From: Pythium myriotylum
Taxonomy: Eukaryota; Oomycota; Peronosporomycetes; Pythiales; Pythiaceae
NCBI GenBank assembly: GCA_023091665.1
Contig: JALJCQ010000015.1
Span: 1,798,001 to 1,862,000 of the forward strand
Direction of reading: 5' to 3'
DNA: 64,000 bases
Under the pieces are notes generated by a model. The model ran no database searches and was not told the origin of the DNA. It saw nothing but the letters and a program-made list of their open reading frames with translations. The position numbers and the translations under genes are program-made. Below are positions 1 through 10,259 of the stretch, one piece after another. Each line of letters begins with the position of its first letter. The stretch's first letter is position 1.

Positions 1-1655
1 CGTTCCCTGGCAGCTTCACATACCTAAGCGTGAGCATACGTGATAAAGAGTATGCAAACCTGCTCAGCTGTCTGCCTGTAGCGCTGCTGTTCGTGGAAGC
101 AGCCCTAGCAGGAGAGAATAATGGTGTGTTTGTTCACTGGTAAGAACCTTGACGATTGTAGTTCCATGGCATTGTTGACAAACGGTGTTGCCTTAGTGCT
201 GGTGGTCGTTCTCGCTCTCCTGCAGTCATAATTGCTTATCTTATGGTTAAGCATCAGTTGGGCTATGACGAGGCGCTTGCTCGGATACTGACCGTACGAC
301 CAGTTGTCTCATTGAATGGAGGATTTGAAGCGCAGCTACGTTGTCTTGGCAAGATGAATGGTGACGTGTTTGCTGCGCATCAGCTCGCGCTCAAGACACG
401 ATTAACAGACCATACTCTACAAGAAAATGTGGTCTTCGTCAATACGAAAGCCATCGCGGAAGAGCGCAGATCGCGAAAAGTGGACGATCGTTCTGATAGC
501 TTCCTTCCGCCGTACACGCCACGGGCAAAATATCCCCATTGTGATTATGATGGAACCCATAGTGCAGTGTACTCTGCATGTGACGAACGAGGTATGATCT
601 GCAGTCAAATTCCGTGCGGTTTCTCGCTGTCCATAGCACAACCGGGGACTGCAGTTCAATATTTTATTCCTGCATTGCAGTCGATGGGAACGCTCTACGG
701 TTGCCGAGCCTGTGGCGAGTGTTTGTTCCCAGCAAGCGCGATCGTGGCACCATGCGTCTCCAAACAAAAGCCAGTCTCCTGCACAGAGAGTGACCGAACC
801 GATAAAACCCGGTCAGTGGACAGATCGAAAGCTACCCGCCCTGTGCTTTCTAAGCTCAGCCTGAAACCACAAAGCCCTCTGACCGGGTCGAGTGAAGGAA
901 AAGTTATGAAGCTCAAACAGACAAGTCGCGAACATGTTACATCAAGAGACACACGCACGAGTGATATGTGCACCACCGGCTTACCATCTTTCAAGTGTCG
1001 AGAACTTCCTGATACGTTTGTTAAGGAAACGATAAATGATTCTCAAGCAAGCTCGAGTAAGTTTTGGCGATCCCTTGCGCGATTCAGATCTTCCTCGATG
1101 AAGAATGCCAAAGCAGGCAAAAGAGAAGTCACCCATATGGTAAAGAAACTCCCAACCCAAGGCAAGGGGATCAACCTATCCGAGGGCGATAGCGACAGTT
1201 TGGCAGTCGCCAACAGCAATTCGAGGACTAGTAACAAGTCCTGGGAAGACAAATTCCGGCAACTTGATCAGTGTTGGACACGTGAATCAGCATCCGAATG
1301 TATTGAGACAACGAGGGTCAACGATCGCTTTGCTGCCCAACTAAAGTCAATCATAGCAAAGGACAATTTGACGCTGAGCTTGCTCGAGTCGTCCGAGGCA
1401 TGGATTGTGGAGCCGCAAGAATGGATTCACAACCTAGAATTGTCCGAGTCCAGGGGAAACATCTTATGCCCGAATGAGCGATGTAGAATGGTTGTGGGCA
1501 GGTGGCGATTGCCTGGAAGCGTGAGCACGTGCAATTGTGGCCATGTCGTTGCTCCAGCCTGTCAAGTCGACAGAACTGCTGTTCAGATACTTGGAAATGT
1601 TTTGACGCTTCCAAACCATGCCGAAGGGCTTCGCAAACGAGGTGTGCGTGAATGA
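1..1655 (+). CDS. YVH1: Dual-specificity phosphatase of the YVH1/DUSP12 type, 5' end missing
   Basis: The gene enters from the left edge. Proposed exons are 1-139 and 197-1655, with a 57 bp GT-AG intron (140-196). Splicing rebuilds the catalytic loop HCAGGRSRS, which matches the Cys-x5-Arg signature of dual-specificity phosphatases; the Cys codon spans the junction. The phosphatase domain continues to about position 400. A cysteine pair and a further cysteine (CRACGEC, about 702-722) and a second cysteine-rich block (CPNERC about 1468, CNCGH about 1531) match the two halves of the YVH1/DUSP12 zinc-binding tail, including the preceding EPQEW. YVH1 is known to act in 60S ribosome maturation and stress responses. 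The two zinc halves are separated by about 250 mostly low-complexity residues, far more than in the family as I know it. The stop lies 55 bp from the end of the convergent neighbour. Confidence 0.85.
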
Positions 1656-1710
1656 TCTAAATGAACTACTCGTCACAGATACCAGGCTGTATGCGCAGTA
1701 TAGTGAAGAA

Positions 1711-2795
1711 TCAACTAAAATTGATGTGCACTAACGTGCTTTCTTGCACCAAGCGAGACAAGCCATCTGAGACCAGCGAATCCCCTTCAGCGTAAAGATC
1801 AGCTCGTGATACTTCAGCCCGCCGACTCGATGCACGGTTGGACGAGGGCGCTGAGATTTTCTTTTCGACAGGCGAATACTTCGACACTGGAACCATCACA
1901 CTATCGCCAGGCAACCCATCCAACCTATAGAGGAGCCAACTTAGCTCGCGCCATTCACTGTCTCAGCCGAAGTTTATTAAAACGTACTTGTTCCGTTCGT
2001 CCGAAGCTTGAGCACATCGAGCGCCAAATGTTGCCTGTTCGGACTGCTGTAGTCAGTCAGAGAGTGTTGTTTCCTCCCAGACCCGAAACAACCGCACCTT
2101 ACTGGATACCATCGTCTCAGTAGACGCTTGCTTCATAGAGAATTGGAGTTCAGGTATGACTGCAATCCGCTTGAACCCCCACTGATATCAATAAGGTGGG
2201 TCCAGATGAAGTTACTACAAGTTGAATTACCTGGGCCCGACGTTGTTTCCACTGACGCTGAGCTTCCCGGCATTGGTCTCGGAGGGACTGAAGCCGACTC
2301 TCTGTATCCAACGTATGCTGCAATAGGGGATCGAAAAGTGACGAAGCCTCACTAATAAATGGTTTCACGATGCTAGACTCAGTGCTATACACAGTAGATG
2401 TAGCTTCTGCGCCGTAGGAGGAGATAATCTCACGTGCAGCCTCGTAAGACGGCTTCGCCGGGGCCGCCTCTGTTCGGTGTTGGTTCTCTGGGACGAAGTT
2501 CTGGCAAGCTGACTCGGGAGCAGGCCGTTGCTGGGGCCGCTGCTCCTGGCACTCCAACAGGTTGTCCTACATGCAACAGATAGAAGACTTCATCCCCCTC
2601 TCTTGGACGGGCATTCGGGCAGGCCCGTACCCTCTCCACCTGCTGTTCCAAACGCTTGCGCGTTTTTTCTTGCTCGACTCTGGCATTTTTCTGGCGGACT
2701 TGCTCCTGCAGTTGCGCCGCATAGTCACGCTGCTGCGCTTGACGCGACTCACGCTCGCCGTCGGGCCTGAAGAAGCCACCGCATCGGGTCATCAT
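1711..2795 (-). CDS. Uncharacterised coiled-coil protein, multi-exon
   Basis: I do not recognise the family. Exon 1 (2795-2631) encodes a start Met and a highly charged heptad stretch (YAAQLQEQVRQKNARVEQEK), a typical coiled coil. A 64 bp intron (2567-2630, GTACGG...ATGTAG) leads in phase to exon 2 (2566-2231), rich in Gln, Ser and Glu and ending in another charged helix (SLRDQCREAQRQWKQRR). The 3' part is uncertain: an open frame ending at 1711 (residues SSRRAEVSRADLYAEG near the end) is probably the last exon, with one small exon around 2080-2130. The start codon is only 93 bp from the ATG of the divergent dioxygenase gene, so the two probably share a promoter. The repeated charged helix recalls centrosome or cilium coiled-coil proteins, but that is only an impression. 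Confidence 0.5.
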
Positions 2796-2888
2796 CCTCG
2801 TTGAAGTCCGGGTTATGGTGGTTACACTCTAGGGATCACCCGAGTTTGTAACCTACCCAGTTCACACCCACCACAGCTCACCAGCAAC

Positions 2889-3956
2889 ATGATCTCCCGT
2901 CTCGTCAAGCCGATTCCGTGGCTCGCGCGTCGGTTTTACTCGACACGTCCGTCCCAGCCCTCGCTGCAGCTGCCCATCGTCTCTCTGGACGACGCAAACC
3001 GCAATGGCGCCGAGCAGCTGGCCGCCGCTTTCGCTGAGTATGGATGCTGTTACCTCACAGGACACGGGGTGTCACGTTTGCTCGAACAACGCGTCATGCA
3101 GAGTGCTCAGGCGTTCTGCAACCTACCAAGCGAAGTCAAGTCCTCCATTCCTGTTCGTCAGAATGGTGAAGGTTTTACTCGTGGGTTCATCGGGATCGGG
3201 AAAGAGAGTGGAAGCGCTGATCGCATTGAAGTGAAGGAGGCGTTCTCGTACGGATATGACTGGCCGTCGGAGACGGAGGCTACTGTCTTCACCAATGGAC
3301 TGCAGGGTCCCAATGTGTGGCCTGATGAAGCTGCGTGGGACCCGATGCACCGCGAGACAATGAACGAGTTCTTTCGCAGAATGGTGGCTGCTTCTCGGGT
3401 GGTGTCGAGGCGTCTCTCAGAGACACTCTACGGGGACGCCAACGTGCTTGACGGTTATTGCCATGAGGGTGACACGATATCGATCATGCGACTCTTTCAC
3501 TATTTCCCATATCGTCACTTCGGCGCACCACCCCCCGAGGGATTTGAGTTCATCGGATCCAGCCCGCACACAGATTGGGGATTTCTCACGCTCATACTTC
3601 AAGATGAAGTGGGAGGGCTCCAGGTCCTCCACCGAGGCAAATGGATTGACGTGCCATACATACCCGACACTATCGTCGCCAATGCAGGCGACTACTTGTC
3701 ACTCACAACAAAAGGCCAGTGTCTCTCTCCCGTTCACCGTGTTATCGCAGATGAAAGGGAGCGGTACTCGATGGTGTTCTTCTTCTATCCCGATTTCGGA
3801 GCCGTCCTCCCTCCAGTGGTGAACTCAAGAATCGGTGGTAATCGAGGTCTCGACGCCGATGACAATTTCAACAATCTCCTGGACGGTACAGTTACCAAGA
3901 AAGACGCATGCTTTGGAGAGTATATCATGGCGAAGTGGGCTGGAGTGCAGCGGTGA
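2889..3956 (+). CDS. 2-oxoglutarate/Fe(II)-dependent dioxygenase, isopenicillin N synthase-like
   Basis: This intronless gene encodes 355 residues. The double-stranded beta-helix fold of the 2-oxoglutarate-dependent oxygenase superfamily is clear. The iron triad is H227-x-D229 (in SPHTDWG) and H283 (in SPVHRV), and the 2-oxoglutarate-binding R292-x-S294 follows (RYSMVFFF). The N-terminal DIOX_N region starts after residue 30 (LPIVSLDD). The first 25 residues are basic, lack acidic residues and contain RRFYSTRPS, so mitochondrial import is likely. The family hydroxylates, desaturates or cyclises small molecules; no substrate can be read from the sequence. The gene is divergent from the coiled-coil gene, with a 93 bp gap. 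Confidence 0.85.
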   Translation: MISRLVKPIPWLARRFYSTRPSQPSLQLPIVSLDDANRNGAEQLAAAFAEYGCCYLTGHGVSRLLEQRVMQSAQAFCNLPSEVKSSIPVRQNGEGFTRGFIGIGKESGSADRIEVKEAFSYGYDWPSETEATVFTNGLQGPNVWPDEAAWDPMHRETMNEFFRRMVAASRVVSRRLSETLYGDANVLDGYCHEGDTISIMRLFHYFPYRHFGAPPPEGFEFIGSSPHTDWGFLTLILQDEVGGLQVLHRGKWIDVPYIPDTIVANAGDYLSLTTKGQCLSPVHRVIADERERYSMVFFFYPDFGAVLPPVVNSRIGGNRGLDADDNFNNLLDGTVTKKDACFGEYIMAKWAGVQR

Positions 3957-4151
3957 CGAAAATACCAAATTGTGACCTCGTTTGGAACGATCGGTCCATT
4001 GTCTCCTTGATTTGAACAGTTTCTATGCATTATCTATTTAGAGGGTTTTGAAGTGATCGATACAGACCAGCCAATCATGCATCTTCAGTCATGCTCATCT
4101 GCAAATCACCAGCCACGACGAAATTGTGTTTGGTTTCACATTCGCGGGAGA

Positions 4152-5474
4152 ATGAGAACTCGAATTGCATCGGTATTGAGGACCAGGTCTGCGCACAGCA
4201 CGCTGCTCGTGGCGCGAAACTATCGACACGCCCACACTCCCGCTCTCGATGAAGCAGTGGAATCGGGTCGCAGTAAATGGCGCAAGGACGTGGATCGAGG
4301 GCCAGGGCTCCGCGACTTCGTCAGTCCGAGACTAAGCAACGCACCACACTTCGTGACGCGTGAGACGACTGAAAGGAACGCCAAGACTGAAATGTTGGAA
4401 GAATCGCGCGCCCAGATCGAACGCATTCTAGATGAAGCGCGTCGACTAGAAGATGAGGTTATCCGGCACGAGAACAAACCCAGCTCGCTGGTTGACTCCT
4501 TCGGTCGAAAACACTCCTATCTACGGATCTCGCTGACTGAGCGGTGCAACTTGCGATGCCGATACTGTATGCCCGAAGATGGTGTTAGTCTCCAACCCTC
4601 GGAAGACTTGCTCTCCACTCAAGAGATCATCCACCTCGCTCGTCTGTTTGCCACATCCGGTGTGACTCGGATAAGACTGACCGGTGGAGAGCCACTCCTT
4701 CGTCCAGATCTCGTCGACCTCGTCTCACAGCTGCGCAGCATTCCAGGTATACGCTCGGTGGGGATCACCACCAACGGTCTAGTTCTTCAGAAAAAACTTG
4801 CTGTGCTGAGGAATGCGGGCGTTGACCGTCTCAACATTAGTCTGGACACTTTGAAACCAAACAAGTTCGCAACCATCACTCGCCGACAGGGTTTCAGTCG
4901 CGTAATGGCGTCGATTCATGACGCACAGCGCTTGGGTTTTGCTCCTCTCAAGATAAATTGTGTTGTGATGCGCGACTTCAACCTCGACGAACTGCTCGAC
5001 TTCGTCGAACTCACTCGCACCAACTCCCTGGACGTTCGATTTATCGAATGGATGCCCTTTGATAGCAACAGGTGGAATGATGACACTTTTGTCTCGTTTC
5101 GAGAGATGATGTCGATTATCGAGGCGGAGTATCCTGTCGTGGAAAAACTGGAAGACGACCCCAACGACACGTCAAAGGCATACAGAATCCCTGGTTATCA
5201 AGGCCAGTTTGGCTTCATCACTTCTATGAGTCAAAACTTCTGTAGCACATGCAACCGACTCCGACTGACCGCGGATGGAAACTTGAAAGTTTGTTTATTT
5301 GGGAGCACTGAAGTGAGTCTGCGGGATGCACTCCGTCTCGAGTATAGCGATCACGACATACAGCGCATCATCGACTCTGCTGTCAAGAGAAAAAAGTTTT
5401 CGCTCGGTGGCCATAAAGATATGTACGGCATCTCCAAAGCGAAGAACCGGCCTATGATCTTGATCGGCGGCTGA
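4152..5474 (+). CDS. MOCS1A: GTP 3',8-cyclase, molybdenum cofactor step 1 (MOCS1A/CNX2/MoaA)
   Basis: This radical SAM enzyme converts GTP to the cyclic intermediate that becomes cyclic pyranopterin monophosphate in molybdenum cofactor synthesis, in mitochondria in eukaryotes. Numbered from the ATG at 4152 (440 residues), C132-x3-C136-x2-C139 (CNLRCRYC) binds the radical SAM cluster. C364-x2-C367-x13-C381 binds the second [4Fe-4S] cluster and the substrate. The protein ends in the essential Gly-Gly (LIGG). The start at 4152 opens a good mitochondrial presequence ([20 protein letters not shown]); an in-frame ATG at 4077 would add 25 residues. A helical insert (about residues 70-110) precedes the radical SAM core. 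No introns. MOCS1B (MoaC-like) is not fused and is not in the window. Confidence 0.95.
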   Translation: MRTRIASVLRTRSAHSTLLVARNYRHAHTPALDEAVESGRSKWRKDVDRGPGLRDFVSPRLSNAPHFVTRETTERNAKTEMLEESRAQIERILDEARRLEDEVIRHENKPSSLVDSFGRKHSYLRISLTERCNLRCRYCMPEDGVSLQPSEDLLSTQEIIHLARLFATSGVTRIRLTGGEPLLRPDLVDLVSQLRSIPGIRSVGITTNGLVLQKKLAVLRNAGVDRLNISLDTLKPNKFATITRRQGFSRVMASIHDAQRLGFAPLKINCVVMRDFNLDELLDFVELTRTNSLDVRFIEWMPFDSNRWNDDTFVSFREMMSIIEAEYPVVEKLEDDPNDTSKAYRIPGYQGQFGFITSMSQNFCSTCNRLRLTADGNLKVCLFGSTEVSLRDALRLEYSDHDIQRIIDSAVKRKKFSLGGHKDMYGISKAKNRPMILIGG

Positions 5475-5870
5475 ACCGCGGGCAGGAGTTGGGCGTCTTC
5501 AATTGTGGACGCACTTTAGATGTCGTTTGGGCCCTGACCTTTCTAGGGATCGCGCTATGTTCGCTCAACTACGCACTCCTGCATGACTTCAAAGGGTTAA
5601 GAGGTGCTCTTCAAGTCGTTCCTTAACACGTCTTTCTTCATCTGAGTCCTCATCTACTGTTATCTTGGTAAATCTTTCTGGCTTTCATTTGTGTTGCAGA
5701 TGAAGTCTCACTATTCCTTCTCTTCTCCATCTCCAACCTCCACTTCCCGTGCACGTGTTCAATGTGCGTAATGACTCTTCAGTCCGAACGACGCGGGCTA
5801 TTACTCTTGTCGCGCCCTTGGTCGCCGTGCGATTCGCGATTGCGGCTTCATTTTACAGTCAGGCATTCAC
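5475..5870. other. Intergenic region between convergent genes
   Basis: This is the 3' flank of MOCS1A and of the SR-protein gene. A short minus-strand Arg-Ser stretch (around 5780-5800, SNSPRRSD then a stop) could be an alternative terminal exon of the SR protein, but no splice pair in the right phase was convincing. Nothing else is evident. Confidence 0.5.
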
Positions 5871-6640
5871 TCAATTACAACAGACGTGATAAGATCGCAC
5901 TAACCTTGTTGAACGACGAGGCGAACGCCGGCGTTCACGACTTTCTTGCATACGCATTTGCTCAGGAGTCTTACGACGCTGCTGAGCAAATAGAACGGCG
6001 ATCTCGCGACCGTTCAGTTTCGTGCGGTCCATCTCATACTTGATCTCACGGGCCTCGCGTTCGTCAGCAAACCTGAAACATAGCATGAGGGTGGTTAGAG
6101 CGACGATATTAGCAGTTCCACGCCATCGAACGCTCACTCTATGAAAGCGAAGCCGCGCGGCTTCACACCGCCAAACTCCTTCGGGATGTAGACGTCGCGA
6201 ATATCACCCTCGCGCCGCGTGAACGCACGCTTGATGTCTTCCTCTGTAGTGCTCAAATCGAGATTGCGAACGAGCAAACTCATCGGCTGAGGTCGTCCGC
6301 GGTCACGGGATCGACTGCGGCTGCGGCTCCTACTGCGGCCTCGGCGATCTCGGTCTCGTCCGCGTCCGCCTCGGTCACCGCCGCTGCGGCGCCCGCGGTC
6401 TCGAGGAGGCGATCGAGAGCGAGACGGCGAGCGACGGCGCTTTCGATCCTTGTCTCCGCGAGAACGGGAAGCGGAGCGTGAGCGAGAGGCCGATCGTGAC
6501 CGGGAGGAGCGGCGTCGAGGGGGTGCGGCCTTGGAGCGACCACCGCTGCCGCTGCGACTGGCGCTGCGACTCCGCCGGGGCTCACTGGAGCTGCGGCGGC
6601 GGCTGCCTGCGCGTGGGGACGGCGATCGGCTGCGCGCCAT
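5871..6640 (-). CDS. SR-type splicing factor (N-terminal RS region, single RRM)
   Basis: This protein of 234 residues acts in pre-mRNA splicing in the nucleus. Exon 1 (6640-6138) encodes about 115 residues dominated by Arg-Ser/Ser-Arg repeats. An RNA recognition motif follows, with RNP2 (LLVRNL) and RNP1 (KPRGFAFIEF). A 65 bp intron (6073-6137) interrupts the RNP1 segment in phase 2, and exon 2 (6072-5871) completes the RRM. After the RRM come RRRSPRRS and a short tail. An RRM next to RS repeats recalls the plant SCL/SC35-like and SRSF2/SRSF10 groups. The final residues (LVRSYHVCCN) look unlike an SR tail, and AAG/GTTAG just before them resembles a donor, so the true 3' end may lie in a further exon. 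Confidence 0.85.
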
Positions 6641-6805
6641 CGTCGGTCTCGAGGGGGGCGGCGAAAGGTGGAGAGTGGGCCTTCAAGGTTCCCAAGAGGC
6701 GCCAAACGGAGGCGGGAGAAATCTAGCGAAGAATACCTCAGGACCTCCGATAAGAAGTAGAAAGCCTTTATATTTGCATCATTCAGTCCACTTCAACTTG
6801 ACCAA

Positions 6806-8105
6806 CTAGCTGCGAGGACGCTTTCTCACCACCGGGACGGGAGATCCAAGCTCCATGCAGCGCTCATAGGCAGCCCAAATGGAGTCAGCAATAACCGCAC
6901 GGAACCCATTCTTCTCGGCTCGATATAGAGCTGCAGCCGTCGTTCCTCCCGGGCTGGTGATGTTGTTACGTAGTTCGACGGGGTGCGCGTTCGAGGACTG
7001 CATGTACAATGCAGAGCCAAGCATTGTTTGCTGCACGAGTTTCTGGGACGCACATGATAAGTGCGCAGTCAACAAGTTTGCAGGCAACGTTTGGACTTAC
7101 GGTCGCGACGGCACGTGAAAAACCCATGTGAACCCCCGTATCAATCATGGCTTCCGCGACGAGAAAAAAATATGCTGTTTGGGGCAGAGATACAAACTTG
7201 AGATCCCACAACAATAACTGGGAGGTCTACGAAAGCTTACCAGGGCCAGAACCGGATAGCGCTGTCGCCATATCGAGAGCGCTTTCATCATCCACGAATA
7301 CTTCGACACCGATCGCTCCAAGAATACTTTTGGTCTGCCAACCAGTCACATTAGAAGCAAGTATCACAACGCAATGCTTCATCGCTCACCAAATCATGCT
7401 GCTCTTCAGTGACTTCTGCAGACTGAGACCAAACTGTCATACCTTCTCCAATCATAGCCGGGGTGTTTGGCATGGTGCGGATGATTCTAGCGTCTGGTCC
7501 GAGCGTATTGTGGATATTGTCAATCGTCGCTCCAGCGACAACGGACAATACTAACGCGTCGGGTTTCATCTCACTCACAAAGCTTTCCATGACCTGGACG
7601 AGCAGCGAACTCAATCAGCCTTAGCAACAGCCAGACAAAGACAGTTTAAATCCATACGTCTTGGAGCACTTGAGGTTTAACCGCGAGCACAATCACATCT
7701 GCGCCTTCAACTGCTGACGCGTTTCGATCGCTAGTGCCAAGGTTTCGAGCCTGGTACTTTTCCCTTTTGTCTAGCATAACGAAGGTTTCACGAGTTGTCA
7801 GACTAGCCAATATGCATGCGTTCAAAAACACTCGCCGCACTTGGATTAGGATCCGATACAACAATCTTTTTGCTGTCCAGCAGCTTCTTCGAGAGCAGCC
7901 CCGTCACAATAGCGTCGGCCATATTGCCACCTCCGATGACAGCTATCTTGTTCACTCTGAGTGGTTCTGACGCGCCTTCCGCACTGCTCTTCTCCTGGAA
8001 GGTTGTTCGGCCGTTTGTGAACGCGGAGGCTCCGACAAGCGGGGTGAACACCTCCTTTCGGGACGACGACCACTGTCCCGTGGCAAAGATCGTCCGCGAG
8101 GTCAT
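6806..8105 (-). CDS. P5CR: Pyrroline-5-carboxylate reductase (last step of proline synthesis)
   Basis: The enzyme reduces 1-pyrroline-5-carboxylate to proline with NAD(P)H. Six exons are proposed: 8105-7832, 7770-7658, 7593-7390, 7334-7241, 7174-7101 and 7042-6806, giving 331 residues; every intron is 55-66 bp with GT-AG ends and all phases agree. The N-terminal Rossmann motif is [13 protein letters not shown], followed by [24 protein letters not shown] and LSGSGPAY (split by intron 4). The family signature [14 protein letters not shown] is near the C terminus. About 60 residues before the Rossmann fold start [18 protein letters not shown] and suggest mitochondrial targeting. The start is 267 bp from the divergent ITFG2 start. 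Confidence 0.92.
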
Positions 8106-8372
8106 CGCACGCAACCGAATCCCCGGGAGTGAGGGTCCTGCGTCAAGCCCTCTCGCCACTTTCACAATCGCACGGCCTCGATGAATCGCTCTCATGGCGT
8201 GCATGCTTGTCGATTTGTCAAGTGGGGAGTTGCTCCGAGGATACGCAACGGACCTCTCAGTGTTTTGGCAAACGTCGCACGATGAGACCTCCCAAGGACA
8301 ATGATACATTGGGATGGCTATAGAATTTGGGAGGTGTTGAGTGGTCTCCACAACAGTGCAATCCCGAGCAAG

Positions 8373-10178
8373 ATGCAACAAGTGAGCTTGCTGTGAGACT
8401 CTGCTGTCCGCGCATACGCTGATAAAACGCGCTTGGATCTGCTTCTTCAGATCGAGATAGTCCCCACATTTACAGCACAGCTGGACGACAAAGTCCTGCC
8501 GAACGCCCATGCAATTGTTGATGTCGACGGGGACGATCTCCACGATGTCGTCCTGGGTTCCATCAATGGCACCGTCGCGGTGTATAAGGTGGGCAAAGCC
8601 ACTCCACTCTCACCATGCAGGCTGTAAGCTTACGAGTTGCGCCAAGATTTCTCCGACACGATTTATCAAGAAGCAAGAGTGTCGCGTGAACGGCTGTGTC
8701 AGCGCCATTTGCGCTGACGGAAACATGCCGAACGATGTGCGTCTGTTGTCCATCCCAAAAGATATCTGTTCTGCGAATGATAATCTGAGATTCCTGCAGA
8801 TCCGAATTTTTGTCGCAACAGCCGACGGCTCTTGCTTTGTAATACAAGCGACGGAGAGCGGAGACGACTTTTTCCCCTCGGCTGAGTTTGTGCGTTCGAT
8901 ACTTTCCTATTTGAAGCGACACATGGATGACTGTTGAAGATTCTACGCAGCGAGTCGCACTTAACGTCTCCGATGTCATTCTCCACCGTGGTTTTGTCGT
9001 GTTCGGCACCCGTGAAGGCTCGATTCTTGTGTATTCGAATGATGAGAACGCGGTAGGTTGATGTTTTGTGCTTGATAGTGCTTCTGGTGACGTGGATTTG
9101 GACATACCAGTTTGGAGGGTTTGGTCATGCTCACACATTTGCCCTCGGTCTTGAAATCGAATCATTCGTAATTCTCGAAGGGGAGAAGTCAAACCGACAG
9201 ATTCTTGTCCGTAGCACTTCAGGTGCCATCGTTGAAATCGAGTTGAATGACGGTGGGGCAGTCTCATCTTCGAGATGGCGCGCACCATCATTCACTCTTG
9301 AGCGAGGTGCACTACCTTATGTGGTTGAAAAAATGTGCATGGCTGCAAATGGAGAGGATTGCGTGGCTTTCGGATCACTTGCTGGAGACATCGAGGTTCT
9401 CACTCAAAGCGGTGAGGTGGTTTGGAAATATGAGGTAGAGTACTCACGCGGTATGACCATCGAGATTTTTTTCACTTATCGTGTGGAGCTCCTGCCAGGT
9501 CCCCGAGGCGCTCGTTGGACTCGACAAGATAACGACGTCAAACAACGTGGACGCAGTAGGTAACCTGATTGTGACTTTCCTACAAGAAGAAAGTAACGAA
9601 ATTGTTATCGTACCGTAGCTTATTGGGTGTACATGGAGCGGGGCGCTCTACGTCATAGCTGACCCTTCGCAGATTGCTCACTTCCGCATGAATCAGCCTG
9701 CGTCGTCTATGTTCTGTGGTAAGATGTTTGGGCACCTGAATAGCGAATGGTAGATAGAACAGTCAGCTGATAAGGTACTGCCATGCCAAAGCTGATTTGT
9801 TGATGTCCAAGTTATCGGCACCGACGAGGGTTCTCTTCGCAATCAGCACCTTCGGGACCATCTCTATATATCTGGACCTCGGCACCGCTGTGAGCTGTGC
9901 ACTAGGTCATAACACTCTGGTGCGTTTGCTTTCGTCAGTCTGCGCCATTTTCATCTCTATCTCACCACACCTTGGTTCCCTTGGTGATGCAGGATCGCAC
10001 ATTACGGAGTAGCGCCATGTTGACTGATGTCGGTTCGCCAGAGAGCCGACGCGAATTTCTCAGGAAACTCTCGCTTACTTCTCATCCATTTGATGCTGAG
10101 CAACTCTCCACATTACTTGGACAAGAAAGTGTGTCAATATCGGATCTTGTGCGGCTTGCAACGACTACAGTATTGTAG
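8373..10178 (+). CDS. ITFG2: ITFG2-like beta-propeller protein (KICSTOR subunit family)
   Basis: In animals ITFG2 is part of KICSTOR, which recruits GATOR1 to lysosomes and restrains TORC1 during amino-acid shortage. Ten exons are proposed: 8373-8381, 8451-8588, about 8647-8736, 8800-8889, 8951-9052, 9111-9434, 9499-9555, 9619-9718, 9792-9889 and 9993-10178 (about 397 residues; human about 450). All phases agree. FG-GAP-like repeats are seen: HAIVDVDGDDLHDVVLGS near the N terminus, IFVATADGSCFVI, FVVFGTREGSILVY, and LIGCTWSGALYVI followed by FCADLL, which parallels human CAWDGQTYIID and FCAGLY at the same spacing. The start exon would be a 9-base microexon (Met-Gln-Gln), the least certain piece. 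The exon 3 acceptor could also be at 8671 or 8674. Confidence 0.8.
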
Positions 10179-10259
10179 ACGCTGCGCTGTACACTTCCAA
10201 CCACAAAGTCATCGCAACCAGATTCAAGCAGAGTAACGCGAAAAGCATGTTGCATTCTA

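Noticed and set aside
1806..2123. 105-codon plus-strand frame
   Set aside because: Opposite the coiled-coil gene's 3' part, no domain.
6450..6809. Arg/Glu-rich plus-strand frame
   Set aside because: Complement of the Arg-Ser repeat region of the SR protein.
7764..7807. GC-AG intron in pyrroline-5-carboxylate reductase
   Set aside because: A canonical GT-AG intron (7771-7831) with a better family alignment and correct phase explains the gap.
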